Source of the DNA: Geoglobus sp. UBA235
GTDB taxonomy: Archaea > Halobacteriota > Archaeoglobi > Archaeoglobales > Archaeoglobaceae
Direction: 5' to 3'
DNA: 64,000 nucleotides
Assembly (NCBI GenBank): GCA_002494725.1
Contig: DACG01000017.1
Coordinates: forward strand, 60,115 to 124,114
In this document: positions 33,078 through 42,420 of the stretch, one piece after another
Position numbering within the stretch: the first letter of the stretch is position 1
Layout of the letters: every line of letters starts with the position of its first letter
The notes under the pieces: model-generated
Told to the model about the DNA's origin: nothing
Database searches by the model: none
What the model saw: only the letters and a program-made list of their open reading frames with translations
Made by a program: the position numbers and the translations under genes

Positions 33078-34034
33078 TCACCTTGGAATGTTGTGACAAT
33101 AAATCACCCTTCCATCATCCAGCACCTCTTTTCCAGGCTCTTTTTCCATGCATATTTTTATTGCATAAGGACATCTTGGATGGAACCTGCATCCCGGTGG
33201 AGGATTTGCAAGATTTGGAGGAGCTCCAGGAATAAATTCAAGCTTATCGACTCTTTCATGTACCCTTGGAATTGCTGCGAGTAACTTCTGGGTGTAAGGA
33301 TGTTTTGGATTTTCGTAGATAATCTCACTGTCCCCAAGCTCTACTATCTTTCCAGCATACATGACTGCGATTTTGTCCGATATTTCAGCAAGAATGCTCA
33401 AGTCATGGGTTATAAATATCAGGGATAAGCCAAGTTCCTTCTTCAACTTTTTGAGAAGGTTAATTATCTGGGCCTGGACAATAACATCAAGAGCTGTTGT
33501 TGGCTCATCAGCTATCACCAAGTCAGGTTCAAGCAAAAGAGCCATTGCAATCATAACTCTCTGTTTCATGCCCCCACTCAGCTCATGAGGATATCTGGAG
33601 ACGATTTCAGGATCGAGTCCAACAAGTTCGAGATGTCTTGCGATTCTTTCCTTAGCCTCATCCTCAGATGCATCTGTATGGTACTTGAACGGTTCCATCA
33701 TCTGGTATCCGATGGAGTAAACTGGATTAAGTGCATTCATAGCTCCTTGAAATATCATTGAGATCCTCTTCCATCTTACCTCCCTTCTGAAAGTGTTTTC
33801 GTTCATTGATGTGAGGTTTAATCCATCCAGCTCAATCTCTCCTCCAACAATCCTCCCTGGTGGGGGAACGAGTCTTATCAGAGAGTATCCAAGGGTTGAT
33901 TTTCCGCATCCGCTCTCCCCTGCAAGTCCGAGAACCTCACCTTTTTCAAGTGTGAAACTAACACCATCAACACCTCTCACAACACCTCTTGTAGTGAAAA
34001 AGTGCGTTTTCAGATCTGTCACTCTCAGCAGCAT
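33078..34034 (-). CDS. oppD: Oligopeptide ABC transporter ATP-binding protein OppD
   Basis: A 318-aa ABC ATPase with Walker A GESGCGKST, signature LSGGMKQR, Walker B VIADEPTTALD and switch His in FITHDLS, plus the C-terminal Cys motif (CRFHPRCPYAIKIC) seen in dipeptide/oligopeptide ATPases. GAGGTG lies 6 nt before ATG 34034, which is therefore preferred over GTG 34043. It lies between oppC and oppF on the same strand with short spacers. Confidence 0.93.
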   Translation of the reverse strand: MLLRVTDLKTHFFTTRGVVRGVDGVSFTLEKGEVLGLAGESGCGKSTLGYSLIRLVPPPGRIVGGEIELDGLNLTSMNENTFRREVRWKRISMIFQGAMNALNPVYSIGYQMMEPFKYHTDASEDEAKERIARHLELVGLDPEIVSRYPHELSGGMKQRVMIAMALLLEPDLVIADEPTTALDVIVQAQIINLLKKLKKELGLSLIFITHDLSILAEISDKIAVMYAGKIVELGDSEIIYENPKHPYTQKLLAAIPRVHERVDKLEFIPGAPPNLANPPPGCRFHPRCPYAIKICMEKEPGKEVLDDGRVIYCHNIPR

Positions 34035-34044
34035 ATCAAACACC

Positions 34045-35472
34045 TCACAGCGTCCTCATTCTTGGATTCAGTATTCTGTCAAGTGCGACACCAAGCAGCA
34101 CAAATGAAAGTCCAACCAAGGCTATTGCCAGACCTGGAGGGATTACCCACCACCAGTATCCGTTTATCGTTGCACCTGCGTTCTGGGCATCATACAGCAT
34201 CTGCCCCCATGTAACAGCTGTTGGGTCCCCAAGTCCCAGAAAGCTCAGAGCAGCTTCGGTCATGACCGCATATGGAACAGAAAGAGCCATCTGGGAAAAT
34301 GCGTATGGCATGATCTGGGGCATTATGTGCTTGAAAACAATCCTCCCTGAACCGGCACCTAAGGCCCTTGCAGCCTCAACAAAAGTCTGTTCCTTTATCT
34401 GGAGTGCCATGCTTCTGGCTACCTTAGCAACCCCTACCCAGCCAAACAAAACCAGAAGAAGGACTATCTGAACAAGATCAACATGACCCTTGAAATAAGC
34501 TCCGAGAAGAATGAGTATGGGTAAAACCGGAAGGGAGAACATGAATTCATTGAATCTCTGAAGAAGTTCATCTCTCCATCCACCAAAATACGCACTTGCC
34601 ACACCATACACAACACCTATCAAAACACTTAAGACCGCAACTGCTATACCAACAGATAGCGATACCCTCGTTCCCCAGATAAGCCCGGCCCATATATCTC
34701 TTCCCTTGCTGTCAGTTCCCATAAGCCCGTATGTTCTACCTGAAAAAACAGCTGTAAAGTTTGAGAGGTTTATGGTGTCGTCATCTGAGCTTGTTATCTG
34801 TATTTCAAAAACATACTCGCCAAGCAAAGGTACTGGACTTTCAAAAATCTTTTTATCAACCTTTCCAAATAAAATTTTCATTGTGTCCATCAAAGCCTGA
34901 AGCTTTATCTCTTCAACTGGATTCAGCTGAACGCCCGAAGTGGTTTTGGCCCAGTTAAAGACATTATTCTTAACCTCAGTGTTTGTGGCAATCTGAATAA
35001 CCGTATTGGAGGAGATTCTTCTGTCTTTCATCAAAACAATTTCATTTCCATCAGGACGTTTCAGAATTATTGTCATTTTTGGTTTTTGTCTGACATCAGA
35101 GGCCGTTGTCTCAAATCCTTTGAGAACTATGTCTTTCGGAGGAGAGTCGTAACTGTTCATATACACGATTTTTATTATTTTTCTACCACCCCCCATATCC
35201 TCAACCTGCATATCTTCTATGGTGTATACCTCGTGAGGAGCTAATTTCTCGGATGAAAAGTAATTTATCCAAGTTGGTGGAGCATTTTGAGGATTCTCAA
35301 CCCAGAACTCCTTTGACCATCTTTCAGGGACATCTGGAGAGGTTATGTATGGTGCAAAAACTGCCACAGAAACGAGAATGACCAGCAGTACAAATCCGAT
35401 GATTCCTCCTTTCTGGTATCTGAATTCATGCAGAAAGTCTTTGGCACTTTCTTTAAGATCTTCGAGCCTCAT
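34045..35472 (-). CDS. oppC: Oligopeptide ABC transporter permease OppC with long external insert
   Basis: A 475-aa permease. Residues 23-45 form the first membrane helix; a large extracytoplasmic insert runs from about 46 to 245; then GTDSKGRDIWAGLIWGTRVS opens the core and the EAA-type loop EAARALGAGSGRIVFKHIMP contacts the ATPase. Typical bacterial OppC is about 300 aa, so the insert is an addition of some 170 residues, perhaps for substrate handling outside the cell. GGTGAT precedes the ATG, and oppB ends 6 nt upstream. Confidence 0.9.
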   Translation of the reverse strand: MRLEDLKESAKDFLHEFRYQKGGIIGFVLLVILVSVAVFAPYITSPDVPERWSKEFWVENPQNAPPTWINYFSSEKLAPHEVYTIEDMQVEDMGGGRKIIKIVYMNSYDSPPKDIVLKGFETTASDVRQKPKMTIILKRPDGNEIVLMKDRRISSNTVIQIATNTEVKNNVFNWAKTTSGVQLNPVEEIKLQALMDTMKILFGKVDKKIFESPVPLLGEYVFEIQITSSDDDTINLSNFTAVFSGRTYGLMGTDSKGRDIWAGLIWGTRVSLSVGIAVAVLSVLIGVVYGVASAYFGGWRDELLQRFNEFMFSLPVLPILILLGAYFKGHVDLVQIVLLLVLFGWVGVAKVARSMALQIKEQTFVEAARALGAGSGRIVFKHIMPQIMPYAFSQMALSVPYAVMTEAALSFLGLGDPTAVTWGQMLYDAQNAGATINGYWWWVIPPGLAIALVGLSFVLLGVALDRILNPRMRTL

Positions 35473-35478
35473 GCCCGA

Positions 35479-36522
35479 TCACCTTCCAACTCTCACCCTC
35501 GGATCCAGATATCCGTAGATCACATCAGCAATTATCATTGAAGCAAGAAAGAGAGCTACTGTAACATAGGTTACCCCCATAAGGAGATTGACTTCACTTT
35601 GTTGAAGAGCGACCCAGTAAAGTCTCCCCATTCCAGGCCAGTTGAAAACCGCTTCAGTTATTATTGCTCCACCAAGTGAGCCAAGAAGGCCAATAATCAC
35701 GTTAGTCACTATGGGAGGAGATGCTGCTCTCAAGGCGTGTCCATAAATCACCCTGTTTTCAGGGACTCCTTTAGCCCTTGCAACTGTTATGAAATCCTCA
35801 TGCATTGTGGTGATCATAATGTTTCTTGTGGTGTATGCCCACCCACCAAAGCTGACAAAAACAACTGTTGCGAGAGGAAGAAGCATTCTCCATATCAAAT
35901 CCCTGTAGTAGGCAAATCCTTCAAGATTGGGATCAGGCAAACTTGAAGCAGGAAAAAGTCCAAGCTGAAATGCAAAAATCAGTATGAACACCATCCCGAC
36001 CCACCACATCGGAAGGCTTGCTGTAAGCATTGCCAAGACAGAGAGGAGTTTATCAACAGCTTTTCCAGCTTTCTGTGCTGCCTTTATTCCAAGAATTAGA
36101 CCAATGAAAGTTATAATTATCTGAGCAGTTGTGAAGAGCAGTACTGTTCTGGGTATTGCCTTTTCAATGATCTTGGATACCTTTATCTCACCAAAAACCG
36201 GACTTCTGGCATTTCCAAAATCAAGGAGCAGGGTGTTTTTGGTTTTTGAGATTACCCTTTCCCAGAATGTTTTGTCAAGTTCAAACTCTCGTTTTAGCTG
36301 TTCCATCCTGTTCCTCTTCCATTTCTCAAAAGCTTCGGGATCGTTTGCCTTTAACCTGATCAGGGATGGATTTCTGGCTTCATTGTTTATTATCTCTGCA
36401 ATCCTTGTTTTTGCATCATCTTCTGCAACTTTAACAAACAATATAGAAACAACGAATGTGACAAATATTAGCACCAATAAAGCGTTGAAAATCCTGATTC
36501 CGAGATATTTGGCGAAGCTCAT
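35479..36522 (-). CDS. oppB: Oligopeptide ABC transporter permease OppB
   Basis: A 347-aa permease with six hydrophobic segments and the loop ARAKGVPENRVIYGHALRAA, a match to the EAA consensus of Opp/Dpp permeases. A 90-residue charged segment lies between the first helix and the core. A TATA-like CTTTAAAAAC about 30 nt before the ATG on the minus strand suggests a promoter of its own, separate from the binding-protein gene 103 nt upstream. Confidence 0.92.
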   Translation of the reverse strand: MSFAKYLGIRIFNALLVLIFVTFVVSILFVKVAEDDAKTRIAEIINNEARNPSLIRLKANDPEAFEKWKRNRMEQLKREFELDKTFWERVISKTKNTLLLDFGNARSPVFGEIKVSKIIEKAIPRTVLLFTTAQIIITFIGLILGIKAAQKAGKAVDKLLSVLAMLTASLPMWWVGMVFILIFAFQLGLFPASSLPDPNLEGFAYYRDLIWRMLLPLATVVFVSFGGWAYTTRNIMITTMHEDFITVARAKGVPENRVIYGHALRAASPPIVTNVIIGLLGSLGGAIITEAVFNWPGMGRLYWVALQQSEVNLLMGVTYVTVALFLASMIIADVIYGYLDPRVRVGR

Positions 36523-36624
36523 TGCCCAACCCTTTTTCTGCGATTGTTTTTAAAGTTTTTTCCCGAATAGAGTGATCAGAGAAAGTATTTAATAAAAATT
36601 AAAAAATTTAAATTTGGATCTCTG

Positions 36625-38991
36625 TTATCTCGCCCTTTTTCTTGTGACATATCCTACTGCAAGCAGCCCGATCAGTGCAGCAACCACTTCAAATCCCGGA
36701 GTCTTTTTCTCTTCTTTAGGTGGAGTTGGTGTTTCAGGCTTTTCTGTTGGCTTCTCTACAGGAGTCTTTTCCGGTGTTGGAGTGGGGGTTGGCGTCTTCT
36801 CTGGAGTTGGTGTTGCAACAGGCTTTGGATTTACACTTTTGAGCTCTATATAAAGTGACTCGGGATCGTACTTGACAATGTAATACGGGCCATTGCTTAT
36901 AACAGCATGCCCATAGGCATCTATGAACTTGATGTCAGCCTCATACCTTTTGGTTGCCTCACTTGCAGAAACTTCCCCCTTAAGTGCTGACGGGATCGTT
37001 CCCTTCATATTCTCCAGTGCACTCTTTATTTGGACTACATGATCCTTGAGGAGCATGTCAATCTGATTAACTCCCTCCGTTGCCTCACTGAAAGACCATT
37101 TCTGATCAGCATAACCATTTGCAACCATTTCACCAAGCACATACCACAGCTCCCATGGAAGATCCGGGAAGAATGCATAGTAGCTGGCGGTGAGATCGTC
37201 TGCAACAACATGAGCGTAGTCCCCGTAAACCACATACCCGTCATCAGTGAAGACAATTCCCTTTATGTTTTTGAACACTTCAGCGTTTGCTTCAAGACTC
37301 TCATCGTAGTAAGGATCGTCCTCCCCATCCTGTGTGCTCCATTCCTTCGAGAAAGCAATGTAATACTTCACATCTTCAGGTGTTACAGGCTCCCCATTGT
37401 GCCATTTGCCCCAGTCAAGGACCTTGTACGTTACTTTCACTTTGGCCGTACCCTTTCCTGGTTCCCATGTGTCTGTGGTTGAGTTGTAAAGAACTGCTCC
37501 ATCGGGCACTTCAAATTCACCCTTTTCCACCTTGTAATCGTAGACAACAGGCTGATACACACCATTCTGATCAATCCAGAGTGGTGGAGAGGTTACAAGT
37601 CTCCAGATGAGCATTGCATATATGTCATCACTGCCTATGGGGTTGAATGCACTCATGAATAGAGCTCCTGTGGATGAGAATTCTATAACCTTCAGAATTC
37701 TGTCAGGTGTACTCGCTGTCAGGAGAGCGTTTCTTGTATAAAGCCCACTGACCGGATCAACCATCATTGACTTCACATCGACTCTGTTTTTGTTCACAGG
37801 GAAGAATTCAGTCTGAGATATTGTGAATACCCTGACCGAATCCATTATCCCAAGTCCAAGACCCAGCTTCTGAAGATCCCAGTACTGATCGACATTCTCA
37901 AGTGTGAATGTCTTATCATCTTTCTCCAATTTTCCGTTGACAAGCAGCATAGTGATATCATCCACAGTGAAGTCGAGGATTTCACTGAGCATGTCTCCAG
38001 TATAGTAATTGAGTTCTATCTTGTCTGCACCTCCAATTGCATCAATCAGGTCTTTAACAGTTACAGTTGGCGTGTGCTGCCATCCCACAATTCCAGGAAG
38101 TCCCCAGTACCAAGATGAATAAAACTGGGGTAATTCGGTTTCTGGCCATGCTTCAGCTGCTTCTGCAACCCATCCTCCCGTGTAGTAATTCCATTCGTAG
38201 TTCTTTGGATCTGTGAGATAAACTGCTCGAATTGCTTTCTTTCTGTCCCAGATATTGTTTTCAACAGTGAATCCAGCTTTCTCAAGCACTGATGCAAAGT
38301 ACGTTCCAACATCTTTTCTCTCGTCCTCAACTCTCGAAATTCCTTTTATCACAACTGGTTCTCCATTGAAATACCACTTTCCATCTTTCTTCTCCAATGT
38401 ATACCCAGCCTCCGCCAGTTTCTGGGCTGCATTGTTCATTGCTTCATCAATCATCTGTATCGCAAGCTCTTCATCCCCTTCTGGGGATAAGCCAAGCGCC
38501 TCATAGAGATCCTTCATCCTTTCATTGAACGGGTAGAAGGTGTTGAAGGCACCATACTGCACTGCTCCGGATCCCTGATATATGTTTTGTACGATGTGTT
38601 CTCTGCTCACAAGCCAGTTAACAGCGTATCTAACCTCTCTTATTGCAAATGGATTCATGTACACCTTGTCACCAACAGTTATTATAGGTAGATCTCCCTC
38701 ATCATGCACAGGGTTCAGTGTTAATTCACCGTAAACCGATGCAGATCTGATGAGTTCAAGATTGTCAAGTATTTTTGGATCAAGGTCCTTGTAAGCTCCT
38801 GAAGGTCTTGAAAACAGAAAGATGTCGTATTCCCCATTGGCCACAGATACAATGGCCGTTTCCTCGTTGGACATTGCATATACCTGTATCTCATTTGCCT
38901 GTCCATCGTTGGGGAGTACCTTTGCAGCTGCTGGGAGTATTGTTGCAATAAACAGTGCAGCCAGCAATACCAGAAATTCCACCTTTTTCAT
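36625..38991 (-). CDS. Extracellular oligopeptide-binding protein (family 5) with PGF-CTERM anchor
   Basis: A 788-aa solute-binding protein of the peptide/nickel family (SBP_bac_5). A signal peptide begins at MKKVEFLVLLAALFIATIL. The binding core fills most of the protein (VRYAVNWLVSREHIVQNIY is the typical domain element). The C-terminus is a Thr/Pro/Glu/Lys-rich linker of about 35 residues followed by TPGFEVVAALIGLLAVGY and Arg/Lys residues, which is a PGF-CTERM signal for archaeosortase processing and lipid attachment. ATG 38991 is selected by GAGGTG 5 nt upstream; 39006 is rejected. It leads the Opp cluster. Confidence 0.9.
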   Translation of the reverse strand: MKKVEFLVLLAALFIATILPAAAKVLPNDGQANEIQVYAMSNEETAIVSVANGEYDIFLFSRPSGAYKDLDPKILDNLELIRSASVYGELTLNPVHDEGDLPIITVGDKVYMNPFAIREVRYAVNWLVSREHIVQNIYQGSGAVQYGAFNTFYPFNERMKDLYEALGLSPEGDEELAIQMIDEAMNNAAQKLAEAGYTLEKKDGKWYFNGEPVVIKGISRVEDERKDVGTYFASVLEKAGFTVENNIWDRKKAIRAVYLTDPKNYEWNYYTGGWVAEAAEAWPETELPQFYSSWYWGLPGIVGWQHTPTVTVKDLIDAIGGADKIELNYYTGDMLSEILDFTVDDITMLLVNGKLEKDDKTFTLENVDQYWDLQKLGLGLGIMDSVRVFTISQTEFFPVNKNRVDVKSMMVDPVSGLYTRNALLTASTPDRILKVIEFSSTGALFMSAFNPIGSDDIYAMLIWRLVTSPPLWIDQNGVYQPVVYDYKVEKGEFEVPDGAVLYNSTTDTWEPGKGTAKVKVTYKVLDWGKWHNGEPVTPEDVKYYIAFSKEWSTQDGEDDPYYDESLEANAEVFKNIKGIVFTDDGYVVYGDYAHVVADDLTASYYAFFPDLPWELWYVLGEMVANGYADQKWSFSEATEGVNQIDMLLKDHVVQIKSALENMKGTIPSALKGEVSASEATKRYEADIKFIDAYGHAVISNGPYYIVKYDPESLYIELKSVNPKPVATPTPEKTPTPTPTPEKTPVEKPTEKPETPTPPKEEKKTPGFEVVAALIGLLAVGYVTRKRAR

Positions 38992-39133
38992 GTTTTCACC
39001 TCGCATTTCAAAACCTCACGTGAACTTATAGTTCAGAGGTACACGATCCTATTTAAATTTTATTCAGAGCAGTAATCAAAACGAACCATGCGCACCATTA
39101 CATTTTTAAAATTCAATCCCAAATGCCTGATCG

Positions 39134-39463
39134 ATGATGCCAATGAACCCCAAGCAGATGAAGAAGATGATGAAGCAGATGGGAATTGAGATGGACGAGA
39201 TTGAGGCTGAGGAGGTTGTGATAGTAACAAAAGGGGAGGAATTGGTTTTTAAAAATCCATCGGTTGTCAGGATAACTGCCAAGGGCGTTGAGACGTTCCA
39301 GATCTCGGGAAGTTACGAAACCAGAGAGAGGCTTGTCATCAGCGATGAGGACGTCAGGCTGGTTATGGAGCAGGCTGGTGTGAGTGAAGAGGAGGCAAGA
39401 AAGGCATTGGAAGAGGCAAAGGGAGATATTGCTGAAGCTCTTTTAAAGCTTACAGAAGAATGA
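39134..39463 (+). CDS. nac: Nascent polypeptide-associated complex protein (archaeal NAC)
   Basis: A 109-aa archaeal NAC homologue that binds ribosomes near the exit tunnel. A basic N-terminal helix (PKQMKKMMKQMG) precedes the NAC beta-barrel domain (about 25-75), and the C-terminus is a UBA domain (EEARKALEEAKGDIAEALLKL). The first of two tandem ATGs is taken as start; a third lies at 39143. The TATA-like CATTTTTAAAATTC near 39101-39114 is about 26 nt upstream, so the mRNA may be leaderless. It overlaps the tRNA methyltransferase gene by ATGA. Confidence 0.92.
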   Translation: MMPMNPKQMKKMMKQMGIEMDEIEAEEVVIVTKGEELVFKNPSVVRITAKGVETFQISGSYETRERLVISDEDVRLVMEQAGVSEEEARKALEEAKGDIAEALLKLTEE

Positions 39464-40203
39464 AACCTCCCGTTGTGCTGAAATCCGGAAGAAACTTTTA
39501 TCTTGTGAATGAATTCAGCGGAGAGCTTCACACCCACAAGGGAATAATAAACCTCGAAGAGCTCAAAAATAAAGGCTTTGGGGATTCTGTAAAAACACAC
39601 TTGGGTGTTGAATTCAAAATCCTACCTTTCAATGCTGCAGACTTCTTCAGGCTTTTCAGAAAAGCCCCAACCCCCGTGATGCCCAAGGACATTGGAGCCG
39701 TTATAGCTTACTCGGGGCTTCGGCCTGACTCGCTTGTTTTTGATGCCGGAACTGGCAGTGGAGTGACCGCCGCGTATCTTGCTTACTTCAACAAGTATGG
39801 AGAGGTTGTCACTGTGGAGAAAAGAGCGGAATTTGCGAAAATTGCAAGGGAAAATTTCAGAACAGCTGGGCTGAGAAACATACATCAGATTACCGGAAAT
39901 GCAGTTGAGATAGCAGATGGATTCAGGAAAGAGTTCGATCTTGTTTTTCTTGACATGAAGGATGATGTTGCAATGATTCCCAAGGCATTCAGGATGCTGA
40001 GAAGCTCGGGATTTCTTGCTGTTTACAACCCGTACATCGAGCAGACCAAAGCGGTTTATGAGGAGATGATCAGAACGGGATTCAGGGATGTTGAGTCATT
40101 TGAACTTGTCAAGGTGAATCTCGAATTCAAAAGGGTTGGAACGAGACCCCAGGTTGGAATCTTTCACACGGGATACATAACCATGGGAAGAAAAATATCT
40201 TAG
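39460..40203 (+). CDS. trmI: tRNA (adenine-N1)-methyltransferase TrmI
   Basis: A 247-aa class I methyltransferase. The SAM motif DAGTGSGVTAAYL is near residue 90, followed by VEKRAEFAKIARENF and LVFLDMKDD, and the N-terminal domain with LNKGDSVKTH-like GDSVKTHLGVEF matches TrmI. In Pyrococcus the homologue methylates A57 and A58 of tRNA, stabilising the T-loop at high temperature. ATG overlaps the TGA of NAC (ATGA). Its stop abuts that of the convergent spermidine synthase gene with no gap. Confidence 0.9.
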   Translation: MKPPVVLKSGRNFYLVNEFSGELHTHKGIINLEELKNKGFGDSVKTHLGVEFKILPFNAADFFRLFRKAPTPVMPKDIGAVIAYSGLRPDSLVFDAGTGSGVTAAYLAYFNKYGEVVTVEKRAEFAKIARENFRTAGLRNIHQITGNAVEIADGFRKEFDLVFLDMKDDVAMIPKAFRMLRSSGFLAVYNPYIEQTKAVYEEMIRTGFRDVESFELVKVNLEFKRVGTRPQVGIFHTGYITMGRKIS

Positions 40204-41028
40204 CTATTTTCTGATCCGATCAACAATCATTCTGATCCATTCAGGAAGTGCAAAGCTTGCAATATGGATTTCAGGATTGTAATGAACTGTTCTGATCTCT
40301 CTTTCGATAAATCTTCTTCTGATCTCCTCGGCTTCCGGATATCTTTCCGGATGAATCACATAGCTCCAGAGACCGAGAGGATAGGCTGGAACGAAGTTGA
40401 TGTAAACCCTGAAATCCATAACCCCCGCAATGTTTTCCAGTACCTCCCTGAAATACTCAAGCTGGGCGAAGGGAGACTGGCTCTGAGTTGCAAATACGTC
40501 TGAGATTCTCTCGCATGCCTGATAAAACTCAGCACTTGAGATGTGCTGGCTGAATGGATTCGGATCGGTGCCATCAACAATGACAGCATCAAATTTTTCA
40601 CCGGCAGAAATAACGTAGTCCATGCCATCCTCAACCAGAACCGTAACCCTTGGATCATCAAACGCTCCCCTGTCTATTCCGAGATGATTTCTGCAGACCT
40701 CTATAACATCTCTGTCCAGTTCAACCATCACAACCTCATCCGGATCATGCTTTAAAGTCTCTCTCACACTCCCACCATCTCCTCCGCCAATAATGAGAAC
40801 TTTCTTTGGATTTCTATGGGTGAGCATTGGAACGTGAACAAGCATTTCATGATAGAACGCCTCATCCCTCTCGGTGAGCTGAATTTTGCCATCCAGCACA
40901 AGCATCTTCCCAAAGCTGTATGTTTCAAAAAGCTGAATCCTCTGATACCTGCTTTCAAAATCTGCAATAACCCTCTTTATTCTGATTCTGAGAGAAGCGT
41001 CACCGTAGCTTTCCTCAAACCATTCCAT
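40204..41028 (-). CDS. speE: Polyamine aminopropyltransferase (spermidine synthase)
   Basis: A 274-aa aminopropyltransferase. The motifs LIIGGGDGGSVRE (donor binding), VELDRDVIEVC and VDGTDPNPF are conserved, and the N-terminal beta domain ends in LDGKIQLTERDEAFYHE, which is standard. It forms long polyamines that help stabilise nucleic acids at high temperature. A TATA-like CTTATAAATC about 25 nt upstream on the minus strand indicates a leaderless mRNA. Confidence 0.93.
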   Translation of the reverse strand: MEWFEESYGDASLRIRIKRVIADFESRYQRIQLFETYSFGKMLVLDGKIQLTERDEAFYHEMLVHVPMLTHRNPKKVLIIGGGDGGSVRETLKHDPDEVVMVELDRDVIEVCRNHLGIDRGAFDDPRVTVLVEDGMDYVISAGEKFDAVIVDGTDPNPFSQHISSAEFYQACERISDVFATQSQSPFAQLEYFREVLENIAGVMDFRVYINFVPAYPLGLWSYVIHPERYPEAEEIRRRFIEREIRTVHYNPEIHIASFALPEWIRMIVDRIRK

Positions 41029-41086
41029 AAGCCTGACAGATCAATCAGATTTATAAGGTTAGCCCCCTCAGATTGGCGACTTCTCA

Positions 41087-41938
41087 TCACCCATCAGTGG
41101 CGGGAGTAATCATCACAGGGGGCTGGGATATGGCAAGCACGGCGAGAAATACCAAGATCAGTGCCAGGACGTGTCTCATGCTGAGCCTTTCCTTCAGAAA
41201 TATTTTTCCTGCCAGACTTCCAATTACAGGAGATGTTGCTGAGATCGGTGAGACAAGATTGCTGCCTATGAGCTTCACAGAAGTTACAAAGGAAAGGATA
41301 CCAGCAACCGAGACAATTCCTCCGGCAAATCCCATGAAAATCAGAGATTGCCTGCCAAGAGGAATGCTTCTGACTACTGCAATGAGAATTGCAGAGTTTA
41401 TTGCAAGCCTCAGGAATGCAAGCGTTAGCGGGGAGAGGTGGACGGTTAAATAATCAAGGGTAACTATTGATATTGACCAGCTCAGGGCTGCCAGAACTGC
41501 TGTGAAGCTCTTAACTGTGAACTTCCCGGTTTCTTTGGGAATCGCAATAACAGCAAGTATTGTGAAGAGCGAGGCAGCCATCACATTGAGTGTTATTGGA
41601 AATCCGTAGATAAAAAGGTCCAGTATGGCAACAAACACGGGATAGGTTGAGGCGAGGGGCAGAGCGTAGCTCACAGGAGAGGTTTTCAGGGCATTGAAGT
41701 AGAGTATATCTCCAAGAAAGAAGGCAAAAAACGTGGAAAAAATGAGCAAAAGAATTAACTGCAGGTTTAATGGCTCTATTCCCCTTAAAAGAACAAATGG
41801 AAGCATGAAGAGAACGGCAAAAATGCTTCTCAGCAGATTGCCTGAGAGTTCACTCTCATCTCTTAATCCGAGCTTGAAAATAACCCCACCGCTTCCCCAG
41901 CAGAGTGCTGAAACAAATGCAAGGGCAACACCAAGCAT
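41087..41938 (-). CDS. EamA/DMT-family membrane transporter
   Basis: A 283-aa protein with ten hydrophobic segments in two EamA repeats (about residues 1-135 and 150-280), the drug/metabolite transporter topology. The motif region SALCWGSGGVIFKLG and SPVIGSLAGKIFLKERLS are diagnostic. The substrate is unknown. The start is ATG 41938; a GTG just before it is an alternative. Its TATA box lies within a palindrome that may be an operator shared with the divergent regulator gene. Confidence 0.88.
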   Translation of the reverse strand: MLGVALAFVSALCWGSGGVIFKLGLRDESELSGNLLRSIFAVLFMLPFVLLRGIEPLNLQLILLLIFSTFFAFFLGDILYFNALKTSPVSYALPLASTYPVFVAILDLFIYGFPITLNVMAASLFTILAVIAIPKETGKFTVKSFTAVLAALSWSISIVTLDYLTVHLSPLTLAFLRLAINSAILIAVVRSIPLGRQSLIFMGFAGGIVSVAGILSFVTSVKLIGSNLVSPISATSPVIGSLAGKIFLKERLSMRHVLALILVFLAVLAISQPPVMITPATDG

Positions 41939-41954
41939 CACATGAGGATATCAG

Positions 41955-41977
41955 GCATACAGAATAAATATGTATGC
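41955..41977. promoter_or_regulatory. Palindrome GCATACA-N9-TGTATGC over the EamA promoter
   Basis: Perfect 7-nt arms at 41955-41961 and 41971-41977 enclose a 9-nt AT-rich spacer. On the minus strand the right half overlaps a TATA-like CATATTTATT that is about 27 nt from the EamA start. A protein bound here would cover that TATA box. The divergent gene, starting at 42033, encodes a winged-helix-like protein and is the obvious candidate binder (inference). Confidence 0.45.
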
Positions 41978-42032
41978 TCATAATCTCATAACAATTATTC
42001 TGGGATGAGATTCATGCAATTAACTTTATACA

Positions 42033-42359
42033 ATGAGCCATAGAATAAAGTTAATGGGAAATTTATCAGAAATATTAGGGAATGAACGGAGAATGCTCAT
42101 GATAATTTTTCTGATAGAAAAGGGCGGAAACGCAACTGTTGGAGAAATTACGGATTACATAGTGGCTAAAGGCAAAAAAGATGGTCACAGGATTAGAAAA
42201 AGCGTTTATGTTAGCCTTACACAGACACACATACCCATGCTCGAAAGAGAGGGTTTTTTGAGATTGGAACGAGATATGGTTTTTATTGAGAATTCAAAGC
42301 TTTTTTCTGATCTTATAAATTTCTTGGAGGGCTTCAGATCTGTTTTCATGAAAAAGTAA
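42033..42359 (+). CDS. DUF7344-type winged-helix transcriptional regulator
   Basis: A 108-aa protein with the DUF7344-like pattern: LGNERRMLMIIFLIEKGG, then VGEITDYIVAK and a recognition-helix region RKSVYVSLTQTHIPMLE, ending ERDMVFIENS. Such short proteins are predicted DNA binders common in euryarchaea. It is divergent from the EamA transporter gene and 61 nt upstream of the DUF1102 cluster on the same strand, so it could regulate either or both. No clear ribosome-binding site was found. Confidence 0.75.
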   Translation: MSHRIKLMGNLSEILGNERRMLMIIFLIEKGGNATVGEITDYIVAKGKKDGHRIRKSVYVSLTQTHIPMLEREGFLRLERDMVFIENSKLFSDLINFLEGFRSVFMKK

Positions 42360-42420
42360 TCTCCCATTAACTTAGTACCATTCCAAGAATGCAGTAGCAA
42401 ACAAAAAAGGAGTTGAAAAA

